A stretch of 64,000 nucleotides of DNA, from contig NC_045129.1 of NCBI RefSeq assembly GCF_007655135.1, positions 8,556,001-8,620,000 on the forward strand, in the 5' to 3' direction. Below, one piece after another: positions 32,954 through 43,808 of this stretch (positions within the stretch are counted from its first letter, which is position 1; each line of letters begins with the position of its first letter). Both the position numbers and the translations under genes were made by a program. The notes under the pieces are model-generated. The model had not been told where the DNA came from. It worked only from the letters and a program-made list of their open reading frames with translations, and ran no database searches. The DNA is from Punica granatum (taxonomy: Eukaryota > Streptophyta > Magnoliopsida > Myrtales > Lythraceae).

Positions 32954-34660
32954 ATGGCAAAATCGCCAGAGCAAGAACATCCTGTGAAGGCGTTCGGATG
33001 GGCTGCACGGGACTCTTCTGGCCATCTATCCCCCTTCGACTTCTCGAGGAGGTTTAATATTGCTTTCTCTTTCTTATAAGAATTGATGATTCCATTCCTC
33101 TCATTGTCTTATCTTTCTAATATTTTCTGTCGGAATATCGCCTGTGTACTTATCAAAATAAAATTCCAACGCCGTAACTGTTTGTTGTATCCTAAATCAT
33201 CATCTTATTAGGAACTAGAAAGATAATTTAACTAAAAGGTAAAATCATATTTATTATGATTTTGCAGGACTACTGGAGAAAATGATGTTACATTCAAGGT
33301 GCAGTACTGCGGGATATGCCACTCCGACCTCCATAACATCAGAAATGAATGGGGAGGAGCTGACTATCCGATGGTCCCCGGGTATGTCAATGCAAAACTA
33401 TAATGATCTGTGGCATGAAAATAATGGGCGTGGCACAAGTGCACCCGATCATCTGCTCCTCGATCCCTGATATGTTAAACGCAATTAATTAATTAGTTGT
33501 GTATTATCTCTTCGTTTTGGCAAATTTAGGCATGAGATATTGGGTGTAGTAACAGAAGTGGGAAACAAGGTGACAAAGTTCAAGGTTGGTGACAAGGTTG
33601 GTGTTGGGGCCATAATAGGAGCATGCCGCTCGTGCGAGAGTTGCGCTCAAAGCCTTGAAAACTACTGTCCCAGCATGATCCTCACTTACAATACCAAGGA
33701 CCGAGAGGGGAGCACCACCTACGGTGGCTACTCAGACATCATGGTGACGGACGAGCACTATGCGGTGGCAATACCTGACAATCTGCCGCTGGATGGGGCA
33801 GCTCCTCTCTTGTGTGCCGGGATCACTGTCTACAGCCCCCTGAAGAACTATGGGCTCGATAGGCCGGGGCTCCACGTCGGTGTGGTAGGACTTGGTGGCC
33901 TGGGCCATGTGGCCGTCAAGTTTGCCAAGGCCATGGGCCTTAAGGTGACTGTTATTAGCACCTCACCCAGTAAGAAGGAGGAGGCCGTCGACCGGCTGGG
34001 AGCTGACTTGTTTCTGGTCAGTAATGATCCGGAACAGATGCAGGTATGTAATATGGTTTCAAAAATGTAGATTTTCTTCGTGTAACAATCTATGATGGAT
34101 CTATTTTTTATTACCTTTTCTTTCTGAGATTATTATCTTCTGAATTTTACGTGGCTTGCAGTCGGCTATGGGCACGGTGGACATTATCATTGACACTGTA
34201 TCAGCCGTTCATGCTCTCCTCCCTCTGGTTGAGCTGTTGAGGTCTCGTGGGAAGCTTATCATGGTCGGCGCACCACAGAGGCCACTCGAGCTACCGATCA
34301 TGCCCCTACTCTTTGGTGAGCTTCAAATTCATTGTGATTCAATAGCACAGCCATGCACACAAGATCGGCTAATTTGCTTCAGACAAGCAATCTAAGCTAT
34401 ACCACTAATGTATATCCCAATATAACAACTAAGTCATGTACATTGCATGCATAGGTGGGAAGATAGTGGCTGGGAGTTGCGCCGGGGGGCTGACGGAGCT
34501 GCAAGAAATGATAAACTTTGCTTCAGAGCATAATATAACATCTGATATCGAGGTCATTCCAATGGACTATGTCAATACTGCTATGGAGCGCCTTGCAAAG
34601 GGAGATGTCAGATACCGATTTGTCATCGACATCAAGAACACATTGAAGCCTGCTGCCTAA
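32954..34660 (+). CDS. CAD-like / mannitol-dehydrogenase-like protein, CAD D (intact)
   Basis: Exons 32954-33051, 33268-33381, 33530-34043, 34162-34315 and 34455-34660, all GT-AG and in frame, giving 361 residues. It keeps CGICHSD (C50), GHE (H72, E73), four structural-zinc Cys (C103, C106, C109, C117 in ACRSCESC and NYC), LLCAG and GLGGLG. Compared with CAD A it has Ala for the first Cys of the CLVGSC stretch (AIIGAC); that Cys is not a zinc ligand. Exon 5 begins GGKIVAGS where CAD A has GRKVVGGS. Leader, promoter block and both flanks match the dead CAD B, so B and D form the plus-strand pair of the duplicated unit. The start is the first ATG of the exon and agrees with the other copies. 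Substrate is not predictable. Confidence 0.9.
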
Positions 34661-35039
34661 ACTTGTGGTTTTCTCTTGAATTTTTCCATGTAAGACAAAT
34701 ATATCTCAACATGCCCAGCTATAATTTTTTTCAACTATTAAGTTGAGGGCGAGGAAACCAAAACAGAGGATGGACACATACATATATGCGGTTTAAGCAT
34801 TTCCCAAATTGTGATTTATCTAGTACTGCCTATATTTGTTTGTACGTGCTCGACATAAAGCACAATAGACTGCAATAATCTTCTATATAGATAAGTATCA
34901 AATAAATATGGTTCAATAGTGAATTCCAAAACCTATATTGTAATGTCGTTGCATGCTAGCTTCGATTGCTAATTAGTTGTAATTCCTTGTTGCGCTTGAG
35001 ATCACTTTATGTCTCTAAATTATTTCCTGTTGAAGAATT

Positions 35040-35197
35040 CTTTTTTTCGATTATAAGGGAGGCTCATAGGCCAATTATATTAAAATAACAATCATAAATA
35101 TCTAATAAAGGGACACGTATAGTCACACTAGGTATCGAACCCGTGACGTCTTGGTCACTAGGTAAGATATGCACCACCGCGTTGTATCCTCTCTTGA
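35040..35197 (-). repeat. SINE, family S1 (minus)
   Basis: Duplicate of the copy at 16988-17152, here downstream of CAD D. Box B reads GGGTTCGATACC on the minus strand. Confidence 0.6.
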
Positions 35198-35274
35198 TTC
35201 TGTTAAAAAATTTATGACATTAAGAAAATTTTGTTGAACTTGTCCCTTCAAAAAGATGGATCATGGCCTAATAT

Positions 35275-35420
35275 CAGTTGGTTCAAATACTTTTCTTAAT
35301 CCATGATTTTGAGTTTGAATTTTGTAAATGGAAAATACTCACGCTAGTAGAGTTTTATCCCACAGTAGGGGACCGAACTCCAACTAAATTAATTGGATCG
35401 CGAATCTATGTAGAGAGCAA
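35275..35420 (+). repeat. SINE-like repeat, family S2 (diverged)
   Basis: Carries GTTGGTTCAAATAC, GAGTTTGAATTTTG and a body ending in ACTAAATTAATTGGATCG. It is more diverged than the other copies. Confidence 0.4.
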
Positions 35421-35461
35421 CAAATTTCTCCGCCACTATGGTGTGTCTTGTCCAAATGGTT

Positions 35462-35655
35462 TATGATGGGGTGACAACTAGTTTTGTGATGTTAGGGGAT
35501 ATCATTATTGCCGAACCTAATGCCTACGTTGCATTCACTGGTAAAAGAGTAATTGAACAAACATTGAATAAGACAGTATCTGAAGGTTCACAAGCAGCTG
35601 AATATTTATTCATGAGGGCTTCTTCGATCCAATTGTACCATGTAATCACTTTAAA
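35462..35655 (+). pseudogene. accD: Plastid accD fragment in nuclear DNA (NUPT)
   Basis: About 195 bp translate to the conserved C-terminal part of the plastid acetyl-CoA carboxylase beta subunit: [27 protein letters not shown], then [10 protein letters not shown]. The reading continues as sequence like the FDPIVPRN region with a shift. In plastids this subunit forms the carboxyltransferase. Here only a small internal piece remains without a start, so it is a transferred plastid fragment and not a gene. Confidence 0.85.
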
Positions 35656-36156
35656 ATGATGAGCAAATAAATTCCTCTAATTTGTTGTAAAATGTCTAAA
35701 TATAAAGTAAATTGCCCATATTTTGAGTAAGTTATTTACGTTTTTAATAACTTACTCATAAGGTAAGTAAATTACACATATTTATATGTAAATTGCACAC
35801 CTTTCAAAGAATTTTACTGAAATTTATGCTAAATTACATTAATTTTACTTAAATTTTTGTAAATTACTTGATTGTACGATATATATAATCACTTTTGATG
35901 ATTGTATTATAGAATCTTATCTAATGGGAAAAGTCCCATCGGTCATGCTTGTCGGCCCGGAGAGCTCGCAGTGTTGAGGTATGGGCCCAGGATATGTCAC
36001 CTACTAGAGCATCCACAATAGGCTAAAAAACCGCCGCAGTTGCTACTAACATGGTAACTAACTGGCCCAAATTTTGCTCCCTATTATGAGGGCAGGGCCC
36101 AGAGACAGCACGCCAGGTGGAAGGTGCGGCCCATCATCCTGCTGCCTCAAATTTCC

Positions 36157-36189
<33 letters not shown>

Positions 36190-37553
36190 AATTGCAACAG
36201 ATTTATTGCATTTTTTTTACATTGCAAAGAGCCAAACGGCTCTTGCATTGAACATTTTTTTAATAAATTGCAAAGAGCCATTTGGTTCTTTGCAATTAGT
36301 TCTTTTAATTGCAATTTTTTAACCTTAAATTACAACCCGATAATTATCAAATAACGTGGTGAGGAAGAATTAATAAGAATTTTTTAATGAAGAATAATTA
36401 CGATAATTATCTGATTAATTAGCATCAAATCTCTAATTTCATGCAATTTGATTGATACTTTTGTACGTCACGTGACGAGGTAGGATTTCCCAATATAACT
36501 TCTCAATAAAAGAGACATGGATAGTTTTTTTGTTGTGAAATATGGTATCAAAAAGTCCAATTAGACCAGAGTAATCCAGTTGAGCCGATGAATTTTTTGC
36601 ATTCACAAGTCGGTCCATTAGAGGAAAAACTCTCTCAGTATGGATTTTTTACATTCACCAAGACTCAAATTCGAAACATTACTTAAGCGGAACAAGCGCC
36701 GAACTGCTTGAACCAACTCACTTTAATAGGCATGGATAGCTGCATTACAAGTATCGAATATCAAATCTCTTAGTTAATATAATATGTGTCATTGCACTAC
36801 ACGCTTTTTGATAACACTAGTCGACCAGCTTCAACATATTAAGTTAGGGTCGAAGAGAGTATAACGTAATAATTCACATTTATATTTGAAAATATGGAGA
36901 TTTCAAATTCGATACTTTTTATAGAATTATTTGCACCACTTTATTAATTATTAAAATTATATTATATTAAAAAAATCAACGTGCGTTCGTTGTAATCGAA
37001 AAAAATTGGAATTTATGATTTATAACTTTTACATTGGTATGTATCTTTTTATTGGACTTTTTTTTGTAGTTAGGAATAAAAAACAAAGATATTTTATGAG
37101 GACATCTTGCGAAGTATTAAAGAGATTTGATCTAATGATTAAGAATGAGCTCAAATATTCATCTAATTTCGAATTCGAAATTCCTTAAAGTTATTAGAAC
37201 GTCTTTAACTTGATTACCCGTTTAAAACATACGTGCTAGTTACGGGTCGTACAACTAGTTTTATCTTAAAATTTCGTCTTCAATTTTGGAGTAACCACGT
37301 GTATGTCGAAAGGACGGGTTGACTCGACGTGTCGGACTGTTCTATCACGACAAGTAACTATCTAAGAAATCTTCCCTTGAGGGCGCAAGTTGGCCCTTCG
37401 TACAAAAGCAGACGAGTACGAGTAGAAATCTGGCGAGAGTAGAGAGGATAGCTATCGGGTCAACGAAAAAAGTGCAAAAAACTTTTGACCGACAGCATAA
37501 AGTCATAAATTGATAAAGATAAGGTTTCTTGATATCATTAATTATTATAATTA
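35656..37553. other. Gene-free spacer before CAD E
   Basis: AT-rich sequence. It includes an (AT)n run at about 36168-36190, TTGCAAAGAGCC words repeated in both orientations near 36223-36295, a GAGCATCCACAATAGG stretch at about 36006 that resembles the end of plant MITEs, and an S2 repeat at 36545-36725. A 60-codon open frame at 37006-37188 shows no domain. Confidence 0.5.
36545..36725 (-). repeat. SINE-like repeat, family S2 (minus)
   Basis: Includes GTCGGTCCATTAGAGG and GACTCAAATTCGAAACATT on the plus strand, matching the reverse of the family body. Confidence 0.45.
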
Positions 37554-37573
37554 GCTCACCGGGTATGTCATCC
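37554..37573 (+). promoter_or_regulatory. Conserved CAD upstream block (CAD E)
   Basis: Reads GCTCACCGGGTATGTCATCC, ending 161 bp before the ATG. TATAAATA near 37590 and CTCATACTGCATG follow, an order shared with CAD F and the 27286-27550 relic. Confidence 0.55.
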
Positions 37574-37733
37574 CAGCCGCCCTTTTCTTATAAATATTCT
37601 CATACTGCATGTCACCCTTCTTCACTTCTCTCTGGCACGTTCCCATATCGCCAAATAAAATTTATAGCTAGCAACCTCCTCCCTAGCTCGAACAGTTCAC
37701 GAATTCTTCCCGAAGAACAGAACGACATCTCAA

Positions 37734-39383
37734 ATGGCAATATCACCCGAGCAGGAGCACCCCGTGAAAGCCTTCGGGTGGGCTGCCCGAGACTCCTCCG
37801 GCCATCTCTCTCCTTTCAGATTCTCTAGAAGGTCCATTTTCGATCTTTGTTTCTCATAACATGAGATACTGTCTCGTTCTTGAGGTTTTCTGCTTTTCTC
37901 TTACTGAGTTGAATCAGTTGATGGATAAGTGTATTTACATATATATTTTCTCAGTCGAAATGCATGATTTATATTTGCAGGGCAACATGAGAGAAGGATG
38001 TTACTTTCAATGTTTTATATTGTGGGATATGCCACTCCGACCTTCATAACATTAAAAATGAATGGGGAGGTGCCACGTACCCCATGGTGCCCGGGTATGT
38101 ATACGAATATATTTGTTGACACGATTGATCTTACTAAGATACGTAACAAGAATATGTTTACTGTATATGTGGCACGACTCCTTTACTATGATTTGAACCA
38201 TTTTTTACTCAAATGTAGGCATGAGATTGTGGGAGTGGTGACAGAAGTAGGCACCAAGGTGACAAAGTTCAAGGTCGGGGACAAGGTTGGTGTTGGGTGC
38301 TTAGTGGGATCATGCCATTCTTGTGAGAACTGCGCCAATGATCGCGAAAACTACTGCCCTGAAATGATTCTCTCTTATAAAAGGAAGTATTATGACGGCA
38401 CCATCACCTACGGGGGCTACTCCGACATCATGGTGGCGGATGAGCACTTCGTGGTGGCGATTCCTGACAATCTGCCGCTCGGTGGTGTGGCTCCACTCCT
38501 TTGCGCTGGAATTACAGTCTATAGTCCATTGAAGTATTATGGGCTTGATAGACCCGGGCTCCATCTCGGTGTGGTCGGGCTCGGTGGATTGGGCCACATG
38601 GCTGTCAAGTTCGCTAAGGCCATGGGAGTCAAGGTGACTGTCATTAGCACCTCCCCAGGGAAAAAGCAGGAAGCAATGGAGCGCATCGGGGCCGACTCGT
38701 TTTTGGTTAGTCATGACCAAGAACAGATGCAGGTACATCCTAACATCTGAAAAGCGTATATTGTCGCAGTGGTCTTAGTTATCTAAACCTCCCTCTATTA
38801 TGAATACTGTCTGCTAGGGAAACAATGATCTTAGTTATCTAATCCTCCCTCTATTATGAATAGTCTGCTAGTGAAACAATGGATGGTATCATAGATACAG
38901 TCTCGGCAGTTCATCCGCTCCTACATTTGCTTGGTCTGTTGAAGAGAGATGGCAAGTTAGTTATGGTTGGTGCACCAGAGAAGCCGCTCGAGTTACCAGC
39001 CTTCCCGCTGCTCAACGGTATGCTTACGCTTATTACCGGAGTTCGATAAATCTGGGTCTATCATCTCAGAATGGGAACCACCAGCTTCTTGAATTCATGA
39101 TATTGTGAATCCGTAGATTGATTTGAGGATTTTCATTTAATATCAGAAAAAGGAGAGCTAACAATTAATACATTGATTAATTACAGGTCGGAAGTTTGTC
39201 AGCGGAAGTTCAATCGGTGGGCTAAAAGAGACACGAGAGATGATAAATTTCGCTTCAGAGCACAGCATCACATCAGACATCGAAGTTATTTCAATGGACT
39301 ATGTGAATACAGCAATGGAGCGACTAGCAAAAGCAGATGTTAGATACCGGTTCGTTATAGACATTGGGAAGTCTACTGCCTAA
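37734..39383 (+). pseudogene. CAD-like gene with one early stop, CAD E
   Basis: Complete five-exon gene: 37734-37831, 37981-38094, 38219-38732, 38864-39017 and 39187-39383. All borders are GT-AG and in frame, and all zinc and cofactor motifs are present. The exception is codon 36, which is TGA (37988-37990) where every sister has GGA. Exon 5 also lacks nine bases near its end (IGKSTA against IGNSLKSTA), and K43 is Asn. The intron 3/exon 4 border is rebuilt from a 56-bp tandem duplication. Exon 2 is 114 bp, so skipping it would keep frame but remove catalytic C50. A possible poly(A) signal AATAAA is at 39527-39532. It is a recent pseudogene, a stop polymorphism or a sequencing error; the otherwise clean frame leaves this open. 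Confidence 0.75.
38773..38884. repeat. 56-bp tandem duplication across the intron 3/exon 4 border of CAD E
   Basis: TCTTAGTTATCTAA to AACAATG occurs twice in tandem. The first copy reads AATACTG|TCTGCTAG and has no AG at the border. The second reads AATAG|TCTGCTAG, with two bases lost, which supplies the acceptor used for exon 4. Confidence 0.8.
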
Positions 39384-39751
39384 GAATAACGTAACCATCG
39401 GTTCACAAGGACGATCGAGAAGTCACTTAGAGAGAGGATTGATTCTTTCAAATTTTCCGTGTCGTTTCTCATTCACTTGCCTGTTGTATATGCATGGATG
39501 TCCCATGCATAGTTGCCATTTTCTGAAATAAAGTCCAATAGTGGATCCAGTGATACAGTTGTCATACGACAAGTTTGATGAGTGTTCTCTGTATGTTCAT
39601 ATAATTGTTGAACTTTTTTTCAAGAAGCAGTTATCCAGGATTTGCAATATCTTTAAATTCGATCATCAGTGGTCGTATTATTGTCGGGTCAGCTTATTAG
39701 TAAATACAATTCTATTAGTCAGGTCTCGACAAATGACGATGTCGTATTCTT

Positions 39752-41000
39752 AGATCAGCCAGGGACCAGCTTCAACCTGGACAATCTTGGGTGATGTCGC
39801 CATCCTTGGTGTTTGATGACCTCCATAGACAACACTCGAAGTAGATTCTGCATCCATTTTAGGTCGGCCCTTTGATAATAATTGAGCTCTCAAGCTTAAT
39901 TTTATTGATCCTTGAATAAGCGTATATGTATGCTGAAGCTTTTACACAAAGATAGCTAGTAATCAATGAGATTGTAAACTAAAAGGAAAGAAATCCTATC
40001 TTCTTAATCTATGTAAATATACAAGGTAGTATAATATACAGTATACATGGCAAAATATATCCGTGATATACGCTTCCAAGCTTAAAATGACATTTCTGGT
40101 CCTCGGATAGTTAAGCCATATGTCTATTTAGGCACTGATCCTTGTCGATGCCGAGGAGGTTGGCATTGGTCGGAATTATCCCAGCTAGTCACCCTGGGGA
40201 TTGATTCCAAACCGGATTAATTTACTGAACAAGCGCTTCTAATAACGACTCTTTCTCGGTAAAATGAAAATGGGGTCGACCAAGCAGCCACCACAAGTTT
40301 CATAGTTAGCGCAGGAAAGACAAATAACCATGAGCTCGAACAAAAGAGATGCTAGTTCTCTCTCATTTGTCAATTTATTGTTTATTATTCATTATGCCTA
40401 TGAATATTATTTCTATGATACTAGTTGTATATATGATCACAAGGCAATCACGTCGTGCCACTTCAACTAATAGTAATGCGTTAAATTATGCATAACATGA
40501 TTGAAAATTGAAAAGTAGACGTTTTGTAACGTTTCGGATGAAAAGATAAAATAAGTACAAAGGAAACTGGGATTAAAATGGAAAAGGTGGAAAATTTCGT
40601 GGACTAAATTATACCTGCTTATTAGTACGAAGAATCACGTATTGAGTGACGTAAGTTGGTCCAACATACCTACAACGACATATAAATGTATGGGATTCTT
40701 CCAGCATCACGCCCTATTCTGCTTTGAATAAGAGACATGCCCTATTATGCTTTGAATAAGAGACAGTTACGGATTTGATTGAACTTTCACATGCGATGAT
40801 CTCGTCCGACGAAGTACTTGTCAACAATGTGATTGATTATACGTTGTCTTATCATACGAGTAAGTCACCATGCATGTCGTCTCTCCCCCTTCACTCAATA
40901 TTATACGTGAATTATTAGCACTTCCTACCTTCTCACTGACCTCAAACACACATTTATAGCAAAATCGCCTGACCAAAAGTATTGGAGAAGCACGCCCACC
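39752..41000 (+). repeat. Diverged CAD-unit flank and promoter relic
   Basis: 39752-40350 is a diverged copy of the flank seen at 28063-28600 (CAGCCAGGGACCAGCTTCAA and on). 40780-40990 matches the CAD B/D promoter: GTACTTGTCAACAATGT, a decayed TCACCATGCATGTCG block and CACTTCCTACCTTCTCACTGACC. It ends in GCAAAATCGCCTGACCAAAAG, like the first codons of CAD D but with the ATG lost. No further exon follows, so this is the 5' stump of another CAD copy. Confidence 0.55.
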
Positions 41001-41189
41001 ATAAGAATTTAACTGAAAAATAAAGAAGGAAAAAAAACCGAGATATAACTTGATAAAATCCTCAAACCAAGGACAACATCCAGAGATGGCTAATTTCTTT
41101 CAGTTACATCAAACACTTTTTTTTTGGGTTGAAATCCAACACTTAAGTTTGGTCAGCGTGCACATAACCTATAAGAATTTTTTTTTTTC

Positions 41190-41360
41190 TGTCAACCTTG
41201 ATATCCGAAAATCTCAATTGGACCCCGATTAATCTAGTTAAGGGTCGGCCCACTAAGGAGTATAAGCGTAGATTTTCTTTCATTCACAAGACTCGAATTC
41301 GAGATCTTGTTTAAAAGAAACAAGCATCGAACCGCTTTGACAAAACCACTTTGGTCGATT
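41190..41360 (-). repeat. SINE-like repeat, family S2 (minus)
   Basis: Body includes TTAAGGGTCGGCCCACTAAG and ACTCGAATTCGAGATCTTG. It lies 45 bp left of an S1 copy. Confidence 0.5.
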
Positions 41361-41405
41361 AGAAGATTTTGCTTTTGGCATTTGGCGTCCAAAAGTGTTT
41401 TTTTA

Positions 41406-41572
41406 TTTTTATTTTTTTTTCGGTTGCAAGGGAAGCCATGTGCCTAGTACATTGAAATAGAAATCCTAATATCTAATAAATGGGCACAGGTAATCCCATT
41501 GGGTATCGAACCTGAGACCTCGTGGTCACGAGGTGAGATGTGCACCACTGTACTATTTCCTCTCTTGTTATT
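41406..41572 (-). repeat. SINE, family S1 (minus)
   Basis: Independent insertion. On the minus strand a tRNA-like head has box B AGGTTCGATACC, and the A tail appears as the T run at 41398-41430. It is the cleanest copy for defining the family. Confidence 0.6.
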
Positions 41573-42039
41573 TTGGTTTGATGCTAAAATTACTTGGGGG
41601 ATTTTATTTCCCTTCTAATTTTGGCATGACTTTGTGAAAATGTGGAAATATGTAGGTTTGACTAGCAATTCCAGTATATTCGGCTGGGGAGAAGACAGAC
41701 AATTTGGCTCATGACAGTAGTTCATGGCGGGAGAAGAGAAATTCATTGGAAATGCCAAATCCTCTTAGGTAATGTGGCACCACATTGAAGTCACGTGGAA
41801 CTCAATCTACCCTATGATCGTGACATTGAATGTGTGGTGCATCGTGTTAATTAATGATGGAGTACACATTGATCTATGCCTTCTTTTACTTTGGTTTCGA
41901 CGTGCACATTCTGCCTTCTTTTATGCAGAATATGCATCTATCATTCTGCTTCTGGTTACAATTTAAAGAGTAGAATTTTATGCAACTTTTGTTCTTTCTC
42001 TTAATTTTGGATGTGTCTCCTCTGTTGTATTAAGATCTG

Positions 42040-43800
42040 GGGCGCAGATGTTATTGGAAATTCTCCATATTTTGTGTCAATATCTTCTGATATTGAAGGC
42101 ACTTGGTTTCCCCAGATCTTTTGTGAGCTGGATCATTGCATGTATTGCATCCCTTTTTATCAATTGCTACGGGTATCTCTTGCAGGCTTTTTAAGGGAGG
42201 GAAGGGACTGAGACATGGCGATCCCCTTTCTCCTTATTTATTCATTCTTGCAATGGAGGTCTCATCAATGCAGCAGCCAAGAGCGGCGCTATTAGATATC
42301 ATGCTCGCTGTAAAGGTATAAGGCTTACGCATATGCGCACTGCCTTTGACCTTATGGTGTTCACTAATGGTAGAGCATCCCCCATTCAAGCTCTTATATC
42401 TGTGCTACAAGAGTTTCACAACTTGTCTAGATTGAGGCTTAATACTGATAACATAAAGGTTTTCTGTGCTGGTGTTTTTCAAGATCAAGTGCGGGCATTA
42501 TTGTCTGGTTTCAAGCTAGAAACTTTGCCTCTAAGATATCTTGGTTTACCATTGGTCTCTGGAAGGTTGTCGACCGAGGAATGTACCCCTTTGACTGACA
42601 TTATTACTTGCAGAATCAAGAGTTGGACATCACGTTATTTCTCTTATGCTGGTAGGCCGTAATTGATTAATTTGTACTTTTCAACATGCCAAGTTACTGA
42701 TGTTATGTGGCTGGAAGTTTGTCTCCCAAACTGGAGGGTGGATTGAGTGTTAACGAGTGTGGAACAAGGCTTCTATTTTGAGGCATCTTTGGTCTATTAT
42801 GATAACTGCAGGTTCTTTGTGGGTCACGTGGGTGAAAATGTATTTAATTTAAGGGTGTAGATAGACACTCGCGCCTTTTCAAGTACTAGCTGTGGAGCTG
42901 AAGAAGCATATGAAGCTGCGCCCATTGGGTAGGCCTTTTTTTAACTATAAGGTCAAGGATGGTGCAAATTTATACTTTTGGCACGACTGATTGTGTAAGA
43001 GGGGGCCTTTGTCTGAGGTTTGTACCAACGGCCTGAATTGCCTTCCTTCTATTTACTGCGATCAGAAGCTTAATGCAGTCTTTTAAGTAGGGGCATTGGT
43101 GCCAGCCTAGGAGTATTGATGCTCAGGCTCTTCTAATTCAAAGCTTTAATTCCAACTTCGGTCAATTTTGCAGCATCTGATAGGGTGTTTTGCAAAGACA
43201 AATTGAGGTTCATTCTGTCTTAGGTTTGGCAAGATATTAGACCATGTAAGTATAAGGTATGCTGGCATAAACTAATTTAGTTCGCAGCCCCAAGGTCACA
43301 TTTTATTAGCTTCCTGGCGATCCTCAATAGATTACATACGAAAGACAGATTGAAGAAAAGATGATGCAATGTTGCCAGTGACATTTGTGAAATGTGTGGG
43401 ACTGCGGAGGAACCACGGGATCACCTTTCCTTTACCTGTCCAGCCACTAAAGTTGTTTGGCTAATGTTCAAAGGAAGCCGTTAGTGCATAAGCCTGTCGG
43501 TGGTTGCAATGAAGACTTGGCTTATGCTTTACGGTGAAAAGGTAAGGAACTAGAGGTTACGATTAAAAAGATGGCCTGCACTTCTTTCATCTTTGTCATA
43601 TGGAGGGAGAGGAACTTAAGACGCTTTCCGTTGCCGCTTGTTCTCTGTCGACTTCCTTTCAATTGTTTGATCTAATGTAAACGTGAGGTGTTGGATTTCT
43701 GTTTTTCTTTTTGTTTGATCTGATGTAAGTGGGGGATCTTCCCCAACTCTTATATATGTTAACTTTGGTAATACAAAGCCGCACTAATAAAATAAATAAA
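42040..43800 (+). mobile_element. 5'-truncated LINE (non-LTR retrotransposon), dead
   Basis: Spread over several frames are the reverse-transcriptase blocks GLRHGDPLSPYLFILAMEV and LRYLGLPLVSGRL, then a zf-RVT region with CEMCGTAEEPRDHLSF. The catalytic F/YADD box is damaged: TAFDLMVF stands where AFADDLMVF is expected, losing an Asp. There are many stops and shifts. The 3' end runs into (AAAT)n at about 43787-43808, as in plant L1 elements. The endonuclease half is absent. Target duplications were not found. Confidence 0.8.
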
Positions 43801-43808
43801 TAAATAAA

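Noticed and set aside
37006..37188. 60-codon hydrophobic frame before CAD E
   Set aside because: Short, in AT-rich DNA, and without domain or supporting signals.
42333..42662. Independent 109-residue gene
   Set aside because: Text such as LRYLGLPLVSGRL belongs to a LINE reverse transcriptase with a damaged active site.
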